This document shows positions 44,234-57,357 of a stretch of 64,000 nucleotides of DNA, piece after piece (the first letter of the stretch is position 1; the number at the start of each line of letters is the position of its first letter). The notes below the pieces were generated by a model that saw only the letters and a program-made list of their open reading frames with translations, was not told where the DNA came from and searched no databases. Made by a program: the position numbers and the translations under genes. Source of the stretch: Paracentrotus lividus (lineage: Eukaryota; Echinodermata; Echinoidea; Camarodonta; Echinidae); NCBI GenBank assembly GCA_940671915.1, contig CALNVZ010001419.1, positions 1 through 64,000 on the forward strand. The letters run 5' to 3'.

Positions 44234-45028
44234 TTAAAGGGAATCTCTGGACCCAAAATAAGTTGCTTTTATAAAAGGCAGACAAATTAGAAAAACAGAA
44301 TGAAAAAAGTTTGAAGAAACTCTGACTAATAATAAGAAAGTTATGAATATCTTTACGATACACAAAAAAATGATTGCTATACCAATTAGGCAACACTGTC
44401 ATAAAGCTGTGATGTCACAGGGGCACAACTTTCCATGCATTTTATATATGGTTTTATGATAAATTTTTCACTTTATTTGTTAAGAAACTGTTTTCCTCAT
44501 AACTTTGGCCAAGATAATTATATTGATGGCAATATGCTATTGCATTTATACATATATTGTTAAATCAGCACCCTATCTAAAATACAAAAAAATAGAGATT
44601 TTAAATGGTTTTCAGTATAGAAAAAAGATATTCATGAATGTTTAATTTATTGGAAAATATCACTTTTCTTTTGAAATGTCATTATGATTCTCATTTTATC
44701 AAAATACATAGATGCAATAACATATTGCCATCAATATTATCTTGGCAAAAGTTATGAGGAAAAACAGTTTAACAAATAAAGTGAAAATTTATCATAAAAC
44801 CATATACAAAATGCATGGAAAGTTGTGCCCTTGTGACATCAAAGTTGTCGCCATTTTTTCCCCCCAATTTCTTTGGTATTGCGATCGTTTGTTGTTTTGT
44901 GCATCGTAAAGATATTCATAACTGTCCTATTACTAGTCCGATTTTCTTCAAACTTGTTTTAATCTGGTTTTCTAATTGTCCTGCTTGTTATAAAAGCAGC
45001 TTATTTTGGGTCCAGAGCGTCCCTTTAA
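44234..45028. mobile_element. 795-base foldback MITE at TTAA
   Basis: 'ttaaagggaatctctggacc' faces 'ggtccagagcgtccctttaa' (45009-45028). Arms of about 350 bases pair throughout, including 'accatatacaaaatgcatgg' at 44800 against 44435-44455. Confidence 0.9.
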
Positions 45029-45029
45029 C

Positions 45030-46010
45030 GAGGAAAGAATGGATTCATACGTTCTTTTTTCTTCTGAAATCTTGTGCACTGGAGATCCTTATATTTGAGT
45101 TAATGATAAACATATTGAAACGTTAACAGTTTGTGATCCGTTATCTATTCTTTTTTAATACGAAGAAGAAAAAAAAAGGGAAAAAAAAATCATATTCTGT
45201 AATCCACTCATAGCTTTGGACATACTTAAGTTCTTTTCACATCCCCCCCCCAAAAAAAAAAAATAAAAAAATCTGAATGTGTTATCTCAAATGCCTTTTT
45301 TAACCTCGAAATTATGATTATTTTGAAATTCAGTGCAACAAGGAAATAGGTATTAAATGGTGAGGTACTGAAGTTGTTTATGTCACAAAAAGTCTCCATC
45401 CGCAGTGCAAACACCGGTGCAAACACTGTTGCATATAAGCATAGATTTTCTGTCCCACAAGAATATGTTTTCGTGCCACCATTTTCAATGCTTATAAAAA
45501 CCAACCAGCCTATTGTTCAACCATAATAAGCATAGTGAGCAACTAAATGGATCGTCGTTGTAAAATAAAGTAAAATTTGTTACTTACAAAATCTTCATAA
45601 GTTCTGACGTGACAATAATTTTATATACATTTAGAGCTGCCTACCTGTGTTTAGTTGACCACGAAGAAATTTTATTAACAGCAACGTACTTGTCTTACTT
45701 GTCAAATAATTTCCCTCGAAAAGTTATGGTTTATCATGAGCACCTATAAATTTGCATGGTGTAACTCAATTTGCCCTCAAATTTGAGTCTGTAGTAAGAT
45801 GTTTGCTGTTGTTTCAGTTATTTTATCATAATGTCCAATAAACAATCCAATGAAGTTCATTTCAATGTAATGGCTTTTCTCAAGGAATAATATTAAACAT
45901 GTTATTTCCAAACATCAATAATGATTTGTGGTCGGTTAAGCTGGGAAATAAACTAATTACTAGGGATCTTACAAAGGGGTTCTAAGAAAGGTTTCGTGAA
46001 TAGCAGTTCA
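45030..46010. other. Intron, no gene or repeat recognised
   Basis: AT-rich, with a C/A run at 45242-45265. Nothing with coding features. Confidence 0.45.
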
Positions 46011-46559
46011 GTTACTTGATACTGTGAAACGCTGTTTTAAATACTTTAAACAACTAAAAGTGTTTAAGCAGGTCAATCTAAGAACGTTAGAGTTACCGGC
46101 TTAAACAACACTTTCAGTTGTTAAACAAAATTTAAAAGAGTGTTTTTACTTTATTATTTTTTTTAATAGATTTTAGCAACTGAGCTGAGGTGAAGGGAGC
46201 TAAAATGATTTATTTACACTTTGAGGGGAGGGGGGGGGGTATATGAAAGGTTCATCGAGAAACCCTCATTATTTGAACAGGATAGTCTGTTTGAACAAAG
46301 GGTATAGGCCTACATTGATTATCTTTATATCCGTCATGGTAAGGATCTTAATATGTGATTGGTCTAAACCCCGTCATGTGACCAAAGGTAGTTCCAGCCA
46401 ACGTCGTGAATTGTGCAAAAATGCCACTAATCCTGACATCTGACGTCACAAGCCGGGAATATTCCCTTGAGCCGTGGATAGTACTTGCGAATAGCCACGA
46501 CTCGATCCACCGATAGTGGCCTATCGAGTGATCGAAGCTAGCTGAGAGCAAGGACCCCA

Positions 46560-47200
46560 TTTTCGTACAAATTATGTTGCTGAAACCCCCCCCCCCCCCT
46601 CCATCGCGGCGGCTCCATAGCCCCGAACATGTATCGTGTGCTCGGCATGCCGTGACGTCATAAAGGTATCCTTACGTCATAAAGGTATCCTTACGTGACG
46701 TAAGGTTTGTTTTGACGATGTTGCGCGTACGTACGTACATGACGCGCGTGACTCATCAAATTTTGTTTACATTTGGATCTCGCGCCGTAGTATAGTAGGA
46801 CGGGATTTCTGTCTGTTTGCCGGAGGTGGAGATCGAGAGTGCGTACCTTAGCCTAGGATCATGGCAGTGCAGTGACATGGATTAGGGATAATTTTTACAA
46901 GTACGGTACGTAATAAAAGTAGTGAGACAAGAGGACAAATAATGTGGTTTGGAGGAGCTGATGATGATAGCAAGCCGAGGTTTTTCGTCTCGTCTACGAT
47001 GATTTCATTCAGGGATTTCATTGAAAATGGCGACAGCAACGCTTAACGTTCGTTTGTCAGCGTTTGATCAGTGTTCTAGAAGTCTACGCAGAACAACTAT
47101 GTTAATTTTGATTGTGATTGAATAAGCAGAGAACCCCAACTTTATAAGAAGAGACCCAAAGGTCGAGTGAGTAAACGCCCATTTATTATTGTCTTCAAAA
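46560..47200. other. CpG-rich island-like stretch
   Basis: Unusually rich in CpG and in short palindromes for this window ('gcgcgtacgtacgtacatga', 'gatctcgcgccg'). It includes a direct 20-base repeat 'cataaaggtatccttacgt' (about 46660-46695). There is no clear first exon, although ATG-bearing frames exist on the minus strand. It could be a repeat or an internal promoter. Confidence 0.3.
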
Positions 47201-47204
47201 TGTA

Positions 47205-47345
47205 TATAGATCTAAGTTAGATCTAACTTAGGTCTAGGTAGAACTGTTAGGCCTAGACTCTAGATCTATAGATCTAGACCTCTAGATTCTAGATCATTCA
47301 TAGATTAGGCCTAGGTTAGATCAACCCTATCTGGAGTAGATATCG
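47205..47345. repeat. TCTAGA/AGATCT-rich stretch
   Basis: Dense overlapping short palindromes built from 'tctaga', 'agatct' and 'cctagg'. No gene. Confidence 0.75.
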
Positions 47346-47405
47346 GCCTCTACTGTTAGATTTCTAGAAATTTAGAATCCTTTATTTCCGATGACGGATA
47401 TAAAC

Positions 47406-47580
47406 CAGTTATATACGGCCTTCAGAGATTTTGGTGAAACTATACTCTATAGTCCCCTCACTGACGCGAATGAGACTATTTTCCTTCGAGGCTGCGCCCC
47501 AAAGGAAAAATAGTCGCATTATTCGCGTCAGTTCGGGTACTATAGTTCCAACCACCCCCTGTGATGGCCGTATATAACTG
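47406..47580. mobile_element. 175-base palindromic MITE
   Basis: 'cagttatatacggcc' at 47406 faces 'ggccgtatataactg' ending 47580. Inner arms share 'actgacgcgaatgagactat' against 'atagtcgcattattcgcgtc'. Near-complete hairpin. Confidence 0.88.
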
Positions 47581-47589
47581 TTCAGTATT

Positions 47590-48950
47590 TACTAAAGCAA
47601 GTTATGAAATGGATTTAATATGTCAAATATCTGTCAACTGGAGTGGCTACCCTGGGTAAATTGAACGATATTATTATTATTATTGTTATTATAGGTTTTC
47701 CCGGTCACTTTCATTCAATTATCATTTGAATCTATTTTAAGATCATTCAATTTCACCACAGTTGTGGTCGTTGGGGCCAACCTCCATTCAAACTTACATT
47801 AAGTTCGTTCAATTCATTTATTTATGCAATGATCTTTTTAAATGTGCCAAGTCGATTTTAAAAAGTAGCATAAGTGTTTAAAGAATTTTCATTCAATTTC
47901 ATTTTTGCTTCTTTTGAGATTTGAATCCTTGTAAAGCATTTTTCGAATCAGTCATCTAAGTTTAGACAAAGAACATTCAACCTTATAATTGGGAATGTTT
48001 AATTTTTATTTTCGCTCGATCGAATTAGTTATCCGTGCAATACATTTAGAAAAAAGTCGTTCACATTGAAACTTTATGCATGGATTATTAGAAATATGCA
48101 TTCAAATTCAAATGGGGATGGCCTCGGACTTTCTTGGGTCATTCAAATTCATTAGAAGGCAAGCATTTTAAAAATAAGTGCATTCTATTTAGGATTCATC
48201 GTCAAGAAGACATGACATTATATGTTATCAAAACGGTTTACCATGACTTTGTTTACTCTGCAGCCATGGATAAGTCCATCATAGCAACGAAAATGAAATA
48301 GTGGATGCAAAGACAAAAAGAAAGAACACTGGACACGCACATATAATTCATTATTGAAAGTAATACCAAAACTTGTATGTTACCCTATTAAAAATCAAGA
48401 CTTGATTTTCACATAGACCTATTGTATAAAAGAAAATGCTAATGAAAAGGCCCGTATATGCCCCCAGATAAATATCTATATATGTCATGTATTTAAAAGA
48501 CAAATAAACAATAAATCTGTAATGTACGAACTAAAAAGAAAAAAAATCCATTATAAGTGTTATAAGATTAAAAGAAAGAAACAAAGCAAGAAAATAATTT
48601 TTTTTTTTTATATAAGATTAATATCAGATGCGAATAGAACAAAATACAAGCATTTTTTTTTCTTTTTAATGGTTTTTATTTGGGTCACTGTAGCACACCT
48701 AATTTGCATTATTTCAATGATGTATCGACATCAATTAATTTCCTTTTTGAAGACAATTTATTTTTGTGTGCATTTATACATGTATCTACAAAAGACCATT
48801 AGTGCCACGGAGAAAAAAAACAAACACTTTCTACTAATCTGTTATATCAACCGAGTAAAGAAAAGATTGTAGTGTATAGTCTATAGTTATTTTTTAATCT
48901 ATTTTCTGCCATATCCATCTTGTTTATATAAAAATGAATTTCTATAGTGT
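47590..48950. other. Intron, no gene recognised
   Basis: AT-rich with frequent 'attcaa' and 'cattcaattt' motifs between 47700 and 48150. The 116-residue Lys/Phe-rich frame at 48522-48872 has no recognisable features. Confidence 0.45.
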
Positions 48951-49055
48951 CTTACATTTTGGAGGGTTTGAGGGGATTTCGGGTTTATCCCGTAGTTTCT
49001 TTTTTTGGTTTGGCAATCTAACAGTTGCCCGGGGTTTATCGGGCGTGTCGTTATT

Positions 49056-49076
49056 CGGGCTCGCAAAACGAGCCCG
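49056..49076. repeat. 8-base perfect hairpin
   Basis: CGGGCTCG, five-base loop, CGAGCCCG. It lies about 110 bases upstream of LINE coding remnants, perhaps in that element's 5' UTR. Confidence 0.7.
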
Positions 49077-49169
49077 CCTTTATGTTAAATGTCAGTGTGT
49101 TTTGTAAAGTTGTATATAAGTTAAAAATGAAAAAAAACTTCCACAGGTAGCTCATCTTCTTTCGTTAAG

Positions 49170-52100
49170 AAATTCTTATTCAATGCAGGATGTTATTATT
49201 TTAATTTCAATGAATTGTCATGGCTTAGGAAATGATAAGAAAAGAGAGGATGTTTTGTTATATTTGAAATCGAAACCATCATATTGTGGATTCAAGACAC
49301 TCATTTTATCCTGAAATAGAAAACGAAATAAATAGCAATGGGAGGGATTTGCTTTTTCTCTCATCATACTTCGAACTCTAGGGGAAGTAGCCATTCTTTT
49401 AAACTTACTATCCTGCCAAAATAAAGAGGTATAAATAGATGTTGGTGGAAATTTTGTACTTTTTAGATATTGACAATTATATGATTATGATATTTACACT
49501 TGTATTCTGATATGGTCCAAATTGCAGATAATCCAATATTTTTTGCTGATCTGCAACAATATATTGAATTTGAAGTCCACATGTTGTCATCTGTGGTGAT
49601 TGGAATTTGGTCAGATCGAACCTGATACTCAATTATTTTTCATATAATATTCCAAGAGCAAGACAGCAGGTAATGATATGAGATGATCTAGGACTTATGT
49701 GACCCTTGGAGAATTAAATATCCATGAATAAGTATTATACATGGCGTCAGCCGAATCCTTTTAACAAGGTAGACTCGATTTCTTTTGGTATCATCAGAAT
49801 TACTTTCACTGTTCATAAATTCCGACATTATTTCCGGATATCGAACAGACTTCATTAGTACGCCTTAGTTACATTTAAATCAGATCCAAACGCGGTCCTG
49901 GAATATGGAAATTCAATAATCCTGTTAAAAGATAAATGCTTTGTTTCAAAAATCATTAAAACTATAAAGAAACGGTCACTTCTATGCGAAGGGAGATGTT
50001 AAATTTATTGAAACGAAATGTAGTTGGATATTGTGAACTGTCCATAAATGATCAGTTATTTTTCGAAAACATTAATGATGTTATACGCGGAGAATCAATA
50101 TCATATGGCTCTTTTCAACAAAAAACGAAAGTTAATCGAGAAAAGAAATAGAAAGAAATTAGAGGAACTAGAAATAAATTAGTAAATCAATGACAAGACA
50201 ACTGTTTTAGATGAAATAATAATAAAAAAATAGAACTTGAAAATCTCCGCCAAATTGTAAATGATGGGATTGTTATGAGATCAAAAATAAATGGATGGAA
50301 TTAGGGAAAAACCGTCAAATACTTTTTCTTAAATTTAGAAAAACAAAATAGAGTAAATAAGGAAATAGACAATTGTAACAGAAAATGGACAAGTAATCAA
50401 TCGACAAGACAGTATTATCAAAGAATCTTTAAATTTTTATTTCAAATCTGTACATAGAACCAACTGAAAATGTCGATATAGGTATTATTACCAAAATATT
50501 GACATTCCCAAAGTAAACACCAATATGTGATGAATATTGGAAGGTCCATTAAGCACAGATGAGGTTTTTTCAGTACTAAAACTATGAAAAATAACAAGTC
50601 CCCGGGTCAAGACGGTTTACTGTGGAATTCTATCGCTTCTTTTGCAGCGCATCTTAAATTTTTATTGTTAGATCCTTGAACTTCGCTTACCTAACAGGAA
50701 AAATGTCAGATTCTCATAAGTAGGAATAATTTACTTTGATCCCTAAAGGAAATAAACCAAGAAATTTGTTAAACAATTGGCGACCTATTTCACTTTTAAA
50801 TGTTATATTACAAAATAACATCTGGATGTATAGCAACAGAATTAAAACAGGTTTACCAATATTTATATACATGAGCATCAAAAGGGATTTACAGGGACGT
50901 TTTTTATCGGGGAGAATATCCGTTTACTTAATGGATATACTTTTGTACACAGAGGCTTAATGGATAATCCTGGACTGCTGATGTTATCGCTTTGAAAAAG
51001 CTTTTGATTCTCTGTCACACAAGTTTCGTCTTTTTCTTTTAATGGTTTCTTTGATTTTTCAATCGGACCATCCTGAAAAAAAATGCGATTCATTTGTTTT
51101 ATGAAATGATATTCTGGTCTTTAGTGAATCGATATTGTACAGAGAGGTTTGTGTATCAGGTAGACGGTGATCGCAAGGGGGACCATTATCGGCCCATTAC
51201 ATTTTTTTACTTGTGTAAGCGAAAAAATTTAGCGAATATTATACCGAACATTCACAATAAATATCACTGGACTTGCAACTATAAATGGGAATGGGAATTA
51301 ACAATTTATTACAATAATGCAGACGGTAACTCTAGTTACCACTTGGACGGTTCCAGAAAAAGATATTGCGAAACCACTGCAAATATTTTAGATGATGTAT
51401 TTGGCAAAACAGATGTCCAATCTTTAAATTATACAGTATTCTGAACTAAAAACGTTCATAGTTATATGGTCGGGAAAACAGAGCTGTGCAAAGTAAACTC
51501 ATTTTTTGCATTGAAAAACACCATCTGATATCCTGGATATCGAAGTTTATATCTAGCTAACCAATTTTGAGAAGGCACTTTCTCAAGGCTTTGATAATTT
51601 GCAGAAAATGACTCGATTATAATTATATGTGAAAAAATTAAAGATATGCAAAACGACAGCAATTATGATTTCATGGTTCAAAGTGAGAAATTTACAGTCT
51701 ACGGGAGACATAAATTGCTAGATTAATTAACTGGTATTATTAGTACCAAATTGAAATTTATCTCCGTCTTACTCTTTTCTCGGACAACGCATGCAGAATT
51801 TTTACCTGAAAGATATTAAGATCGTCAATTATATCCAATTATATGGATGTAACAAAACCTTGCATAAGATAAGTAAGAGAACAAAGGTCAGAATGCCAAT
51901 ATATGAATGAAGGAGGTGTAAAAAGATTGACATTTTCACTCATGCCAAATCCCTTAGAATTATGGATCCAGAAGATTTTTGAAATATACACTGTGGAAGA
52001 AATAACACTTTCCATTTGTTACGTTCATATTTTGCCAAAATGTGCCCTTTTTCATTTGGGATCGGTCATTTAAACATGGGCAGACTTGACACCAAACCCA

Positions 52101-52750
52101 TTTTGAAAGAAGTCCTATTAGCTTGGTCTGAATTAGTTTAGCTTTTACGTGATATTGCATGTCAACCTCTCTGGAACAACCCTCTATAAAAAATAAATGA
52201 TAAAGTTAATCTTTTTTCAAAACATGGGATTTTAAAAGGAATACGTTTCGTAAACGATATTATAAAAGAGGACGGATCTTACTTTTTATTTTGAAATTCA
52301 ACGTAAATTTGATGTACAAATCAATTTCCTTCAGTATTTTAGTTGATGTAATTCTATTTCGTTCAGGTTTTGAAAAAGAACGCACGATTTGATTCCAAAA
52401 GCAATCGATCCTTTAATTACAGAGCCATTGTTCTTATACTGAAAACAGAAACTGGATGTTCACATAATATTATCAAACATTTAAAACACAAAGTTAAAAA
52501 ATGTAAAGTTTAACAAAATGGCAAAATAATATAGATATCGAGGATGACCGATCGGGGCTCGTATTGCTTCAATCATACTTAGAATACAAATATGAGGATG
52601 GTTCCAAATAAAAGTACTTAACAGAAATATTATATATGAAAGATGCCCTTGTATAGATTTGGTATTGTAACTGACACAACATGTACCTTTGTTAATATGA
52701 CAAGAAAATAATTTTACATGTTTATTGCTCTTGCCATTTTTCTAACGTTA
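49170..52750 (+). pseudogene. Heavily decayed L1/Tx1-like LINE ORF2
   Basis: It starts 'MNCHGLGNDKKREDVLLYLK' (endonuclease start, about 49211). After many shifts come 'MKNNKSPGQDG' (about 50587), 'LIPKGNKPRNLLNNWRPISL' (about 50735), 'FEKAFDSLSHKF' (RT motif A, about 50990), 'GDRKGDHYRPITFF' (motif B, about 51170) and 'ANILDDVFGK' (about 51390). The order and motifs match L1/Tx1-clade elements. No frame exceeds about 116 codons, so it is much older than the LINE at 8.4 kb. Confidence 0.82.
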
Positions 52751-53374
52751 TTTGGTCTAGCTAGAACATTGGATACTAGATAGGACAGGATAAACAATAA
52801 TTACACTTTCGAATCTCAATAAAACTATTATTTTGCGGATTTAACAACAATGCACTAAATTGTATTTGATAGTTGTAAGGCAAGAAATTTATGTAATACT
52901 AAATATTATTTGAAAAATATATAGCAGCCGTAAGACAGTTATTATGAAATGGAAAAGTATATTATATCAAACAAATCTCAAAGAAAAGAATTTTTTAAAG
53001 AAATGGTTGTACTAAGAAAACTGTTTATAAACTAATAAGATGACGATTTAAACTTCTTTTTTTTTAATACAAATTAACCAGTTTACCTAAATATAAATTA
53101 TACATCTGTGAGTTAATGTCTTTTGTAATGCCCAGCACATTGTTATGGGTGACTGATTTTCAGTGGCTTAGTGCAAAATGCTGGCACAATCATGTCATTT
53201 GTTATACAAAATGGGTAACAGCCGATGTCTTCTTTTTGTACTTTGCCATCGGAATGCAGTACGCCTGCACCATGACAGTTGATTGTAAATATTTTTAGTG
53301 GTTTGATTTCATTTAAATGTATTGTGACTATATCAATTTACGCTATTATCTATATTGTATACTGACATATTTAA

Positions 53375-54010
53375 TAATATAATAATAATAACGCATTTGT
53401 ATACGCGCCATCTGTCTAGTTAAACTATTCCGAGGCGCTTTGTAAAACAAGATGAAAGTGTTGAACAACATACATATGTAGTTACAAACACATCTCTCTT
53501 AATAAAAACAGATAAGAGGGACTGCCTGTGAGGCGCACACTCCAAATCTGCCATGTCAAAGTCAAAGAGGAAAGGATTGTCAATGCCAAATACACAGACA
53601 GTAAACAACAATATTATATTTTGATAATTATATAAAGAACTACAATTTACAATATAATACAACATTAATTTCATGTTAGTATGCCTTCACCAAAAAGTTT
53701 TGAGATAGATTTGAAAGTTTCTAATGTCTCCAAAGAACGAATCTGTGTAGGTAATGCATTCCATAAAGCTGGAGCAGCTGAAGAAAATGACCGATCTCCG
53801 TACATTGATACATTTCTTTTTGTAACAAGCAATTTTTTTCCTGAGGAGCGTAGATTACGACTAGGAACATATTCTCTAAGAAGATTGAATATATATGCAG
53901 GCGCACAGCATGCATTGCTTCCAAGTAATAAGCAGAATTTTGTATTCGTTTCCTTTACTGGTAGCCTGTAGCCCTTTCAAGACAGGGGAAATATGATCCC
54001 TTTTGCGGGT
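53375..54010 (+). repeat. Unclassified interspersed repeat with a decayed frame
   Basis: It begins near 'acgcatttgtatacgcgcca' followed by 'gaggcgctttgtaaaacaag'. The 96-codon frame at 53681-53971 has 'NAFHKAGAAEENDRSPYIDT' and 'RRLRLGTYSLRRLNIYAGAQ'. It reads like a decayed transposon ORF rather than a host gene; family unknown. Confidence 0.4.
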
Positions 54011-54360
54011 TCTTACAAAACTCGAGCAGCAGAGCTTTGTGCACGTTGTAGTTTAGCTAATTGAAATGATGGCATATTATTAACAGAGAATTGCAGTAGT
54101 CAAGGCGTGAAATTACAAAAGAATGATAATGAGGCAAGAGTTTTATTTGACAAAATCTTGCGAATTTTGCAAATGTTTCGTAAATTATTTGATCTTAGTT
54201 CATTTATTTCAATGTTTTTGAGGTGTATTGTATATTTGTTATTTTTTTTTATGAAATAAAGAAACTGTGGAAGGGCAAAAAAAAAAAAAAAAAATACAAA
54301 CACGGAAAAATAAATTTTTAAAATGACCTTTTAAAAAAAAAATACAAAGCACCAATTTTA

Positions 54361-54800
54361 ACAGTGGCGGATTTAGGATTTTTATGGGGGGGGGCCAAAA
54401 TTTATATTTCGATTCTTATACGTCCAATTTATTTTGCGTTACACTAGCCGAGCAAAAAGGAGCGGAGGTTGAGAAGGGGTTGGGTAGGTGTGAAGATATT
54501 TCGGCATTCGGTCACCCTCACAGTCATATTTCACCCTTGGTAGGGTAGGGTTAAGTCGGTCATCCATAAATAATGTTTCCTGCTTTTCTCTCTCTCTCTT
54601 CTTTTGTTTTCTTGTTTTTTGTTGGGGATGTTTTACGTTGGGCGCTCCGCAAAATGTCAGATTTTATGCACTTTTTTCTCAATTATGGCTCGGGTGAGGG
54701 GCGGGGGGGGGGCGGGGGTTTCCAAGCTCGTCAGGCTCTTTGAATCTCCCACATGGAATTCGCGCATAGTATGTGAGATAAAATCAGAGCTTAAAACATG
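54361..54800. repeat. Start of a CAGTGGCGGATTTAGG-type repeat
   Basis: 'cagtggcggatttaggattt' followed by nine G. Similar starts ('caggcgcggatccagg') mark the element at 58812. The right end was not found. Confidence 0.45.
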
Positions 54801-55498
54801 ATTTAAAAGATAAGCCTAAATAATTATATTGCGCATCAATGCTATGAAAATCTTGTATTATGCGAAAATATATAGAGAATGAAGGGAAAACACAAAAACA
54901 TAAACGGAATTTTAAACTGAATGGACGTTTCTTAAAATTGAGTTCCTCAAAATGAAATTGATTGCTCGAACAGGCTAATTTGGCTCCTAAAAATGATGCC
55001 TCGTTAATTTGAATGAACATAATGCTAAATTGTACATACATTAATGAAGTTGTATGTGCGTTTAAAGATCTTGTTTGCTGTATAAATAAAATTAAGTACG
55101 GGGAAAATAAGATAGAATGCAATACATGGAAATGGTTTCGCCCTAATTATGAAATTAAATGCTCGTGACTATAAATGAACTTGATTCTCCGTATTTTAAA
55201 ATTAAAATGCCGATATCGATCGGAAAAAGGTATCGCTTGAATTTGAATGAACCTTCTATAGGTTTGATTGACAAACCTATGAAATTGGGCGGGAAAACCT
55301 ATAATATAGCTGGAAATCAAAATCGTCATTTACAAAATTCTTGAAACGGTCAAAAGAAACATTTTACCTATAGGCGATCTACATTTAATTGTATGCATGT
55401 AATACGTTCAATTTATAGTGCGATGTCTTGCACATGTATGCTGACATCCACATATTGTTAAAAATTATTCACACCAGACCGATTTACTTGGTTAATAG

Positions 55499-55629
55499 AT
55501 TCATGGGATGGGCAGTTAATAACCCGGATAACTCCAAAGGTAATGAACATTGCATTGAACGTATCCAAACCGGCTGGAGTAACCGTGTCTGCAGCGATTC
55601 ACGTAGATTTATCTGCGAGAAGTCAGAAG
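55499..55629 (+). CDS. Exon: C-terminal third of C-type lectin domain 3
   Basis: This 131-base exon, after 'acttggttaatag', encodes 'FMGWAVNNPDNSKGNEHCIE', then 'IQTGWSNRVCSDSRRFICEK'. The three conserved cysteines are present (HC, VC, IC). The sugar-site region reads NNPDNS.GNE where classical lectins have EPN..GNE, so only part of the calcium set is kept, and WND is WSN. Of the three domains this is the closest to a canonical lectin. It enters phase 2 and exits phase 1 at GTATGT. The intron before it is 11.6 kb. Confidence 0.88.
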
Positions 55630-56179
55630 GTATGTGACTTAATATTATTATATATTTTAATAATGTCTCTTATAGTTTTTCACAAAAAAATCCTTTTGTT
55701 TACATGCTTTATTATTTGTAATTAGACATGCAACGAGTATCTTGCTGCTGGTGACTGTTGTTGTTGTTTTGTTTAGTCATTTCTATATTATGAACATTTA
55801 CGCCATCTCTGTTATGGTTTTAAAAGAAAATCAACAAATTTAGTAACGCTTTTTTTTTCTGAGACAAAGCCATGTGTATTCAATGGGTTTTATTCTTTTT
55901 ATTGGCAGAACATGATATTTTCCGGGGTTTTTTAAGTTAATATCAACTCATGATTTATTCATGAACTTTCTTTTCGCTCTGAAACGTGTACAAAGTCAAT
56001 TGGAATAATATGACTGGTAATTTTCAAATAATCACAAACAAAAAAAAACCCATCAAGGTTTATACAATTTTGCTCAATTGAGGATGGTTAATAAAGCAAG
56101 CTCCACTGAAAATAATAAATATTCACAGGGTCTTATTTCATAAATTTTAAAATAAAAATACATTTAGGATCAAGGCTGT

Positions 56180-56400
56180 ATTTTTCCTGTGGTATCGAAA
56201 TCGAATGTCAAGGTTACAACCAAAGACGTTAAAAATGGTAGTTGTTGCTTCCCTGTTTGGCGTTCAACAAGAGGGGGATACAGCAACGTCCATCTGGCGC
56301 TGCTAAGCGGCTGCCAAGCCCACGGGACAAGGGCAAAAAGAATATCCGATTCGGACAATAAAATTTGGGGGGAGTTTAAAATGCGACTCGAAGAAAAATG
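56180..56400. repeat. Possible interspersed repeat
   Basis: A GC-richer block ('ggggatacagcaacgtccat', 'ctggcgctgctaagcggctg') stands out from AT-rich intron. No family signature and no coding features. Confidence 0.3.
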
Positions 56401-56526
56401 AAAGACAAAAAGCATAACAAATAATAGAACAGAAGATAGAAAAAGGTGTAAACAAAGAAATACATCCGAAATGATAGAATAGAAGATAAAAGATTGTTGA
56501 AACAAAGAAAAATATAAGAAAATAAG

Positions 56527-57200
56527 GTACATGCAAGTAATATGGGCCATCTAAGCTCATTTTCATAATTTGCATAAAATTTGCAAAATGACACACAGCC
56601 TACTTTTACTATGAAGAAAAACAATTATCACCACCCCCTGTCTGCAATGTTCAAATGTTGACGTCATCACCAAAGTGCCCATATTACCTGCATGTGCAGG
56701 TAATATGGGCATATGTATTTAATGTATTCTTTGAAACTACAATGACTTTACTATGTCTTGAATTTGCTTAAAATGATGAAAATCATTAACTTTAAGATAT
56801 CATTTGAAATTATAAGACTCTTCAGTAAATACTTTGACTAGATATTTAATTCAAATTTGTGCTTGTTTGAATAAATGTTATATTATTTTCATTATACAAA
56901 TCAATATACAATAAGTTATTTATATTAATACTATACTATAAATATTAAAAAAAAATCTTAGCGAAGAGATTGATTCCTCACCCAAATACCAAGCACCAGA
57001 ATCATTTCCGCCATTTTGGACTGCCCATATTACGTGCACTAATAGTTGCTATGTCAGGCAAGCATTCATTGTCACATTCATTACAACAAATCGACCTGTA
57101 CACGCTAGTATGATCAAAATGAAACTATAAGCTTAGTAAATATACAAACAATTGAGGTTACCCCGTCAAACACTTTTTTCACCATCACATTCTGTACATA
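56527..57200. mobile_element. Second, truncated copy of the 36557 element
   Basis: It shares 'ggtacatgcaagtaatatgg', 'ttgcataaaattt', 'aagtgcccatattacctgca' and the downstream 'cattttggactgcccatatt' with 36557-37330. The right terminus is absent. Confidence 0.85.
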
Positions 57201-57357
57201 TCAAAATAAATAAGAAATGACAGTAACGAAGATAAAAGATGTTGAAATAAAAAAATTGGATTAGTATTATTTACAATATTTGCCAGTGCTAAATCAAGCA
57301 TGAATTATTTTCGAACTTTTTGGTGTCATAATGATATTGATGATCTAAGCTTTATAT

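Noticed and set aside
48522..48872. 116-codon Lys/Phe-rich frame
   Set aside because: AT-rich intron composition explains it; no domain, no conserved motif.
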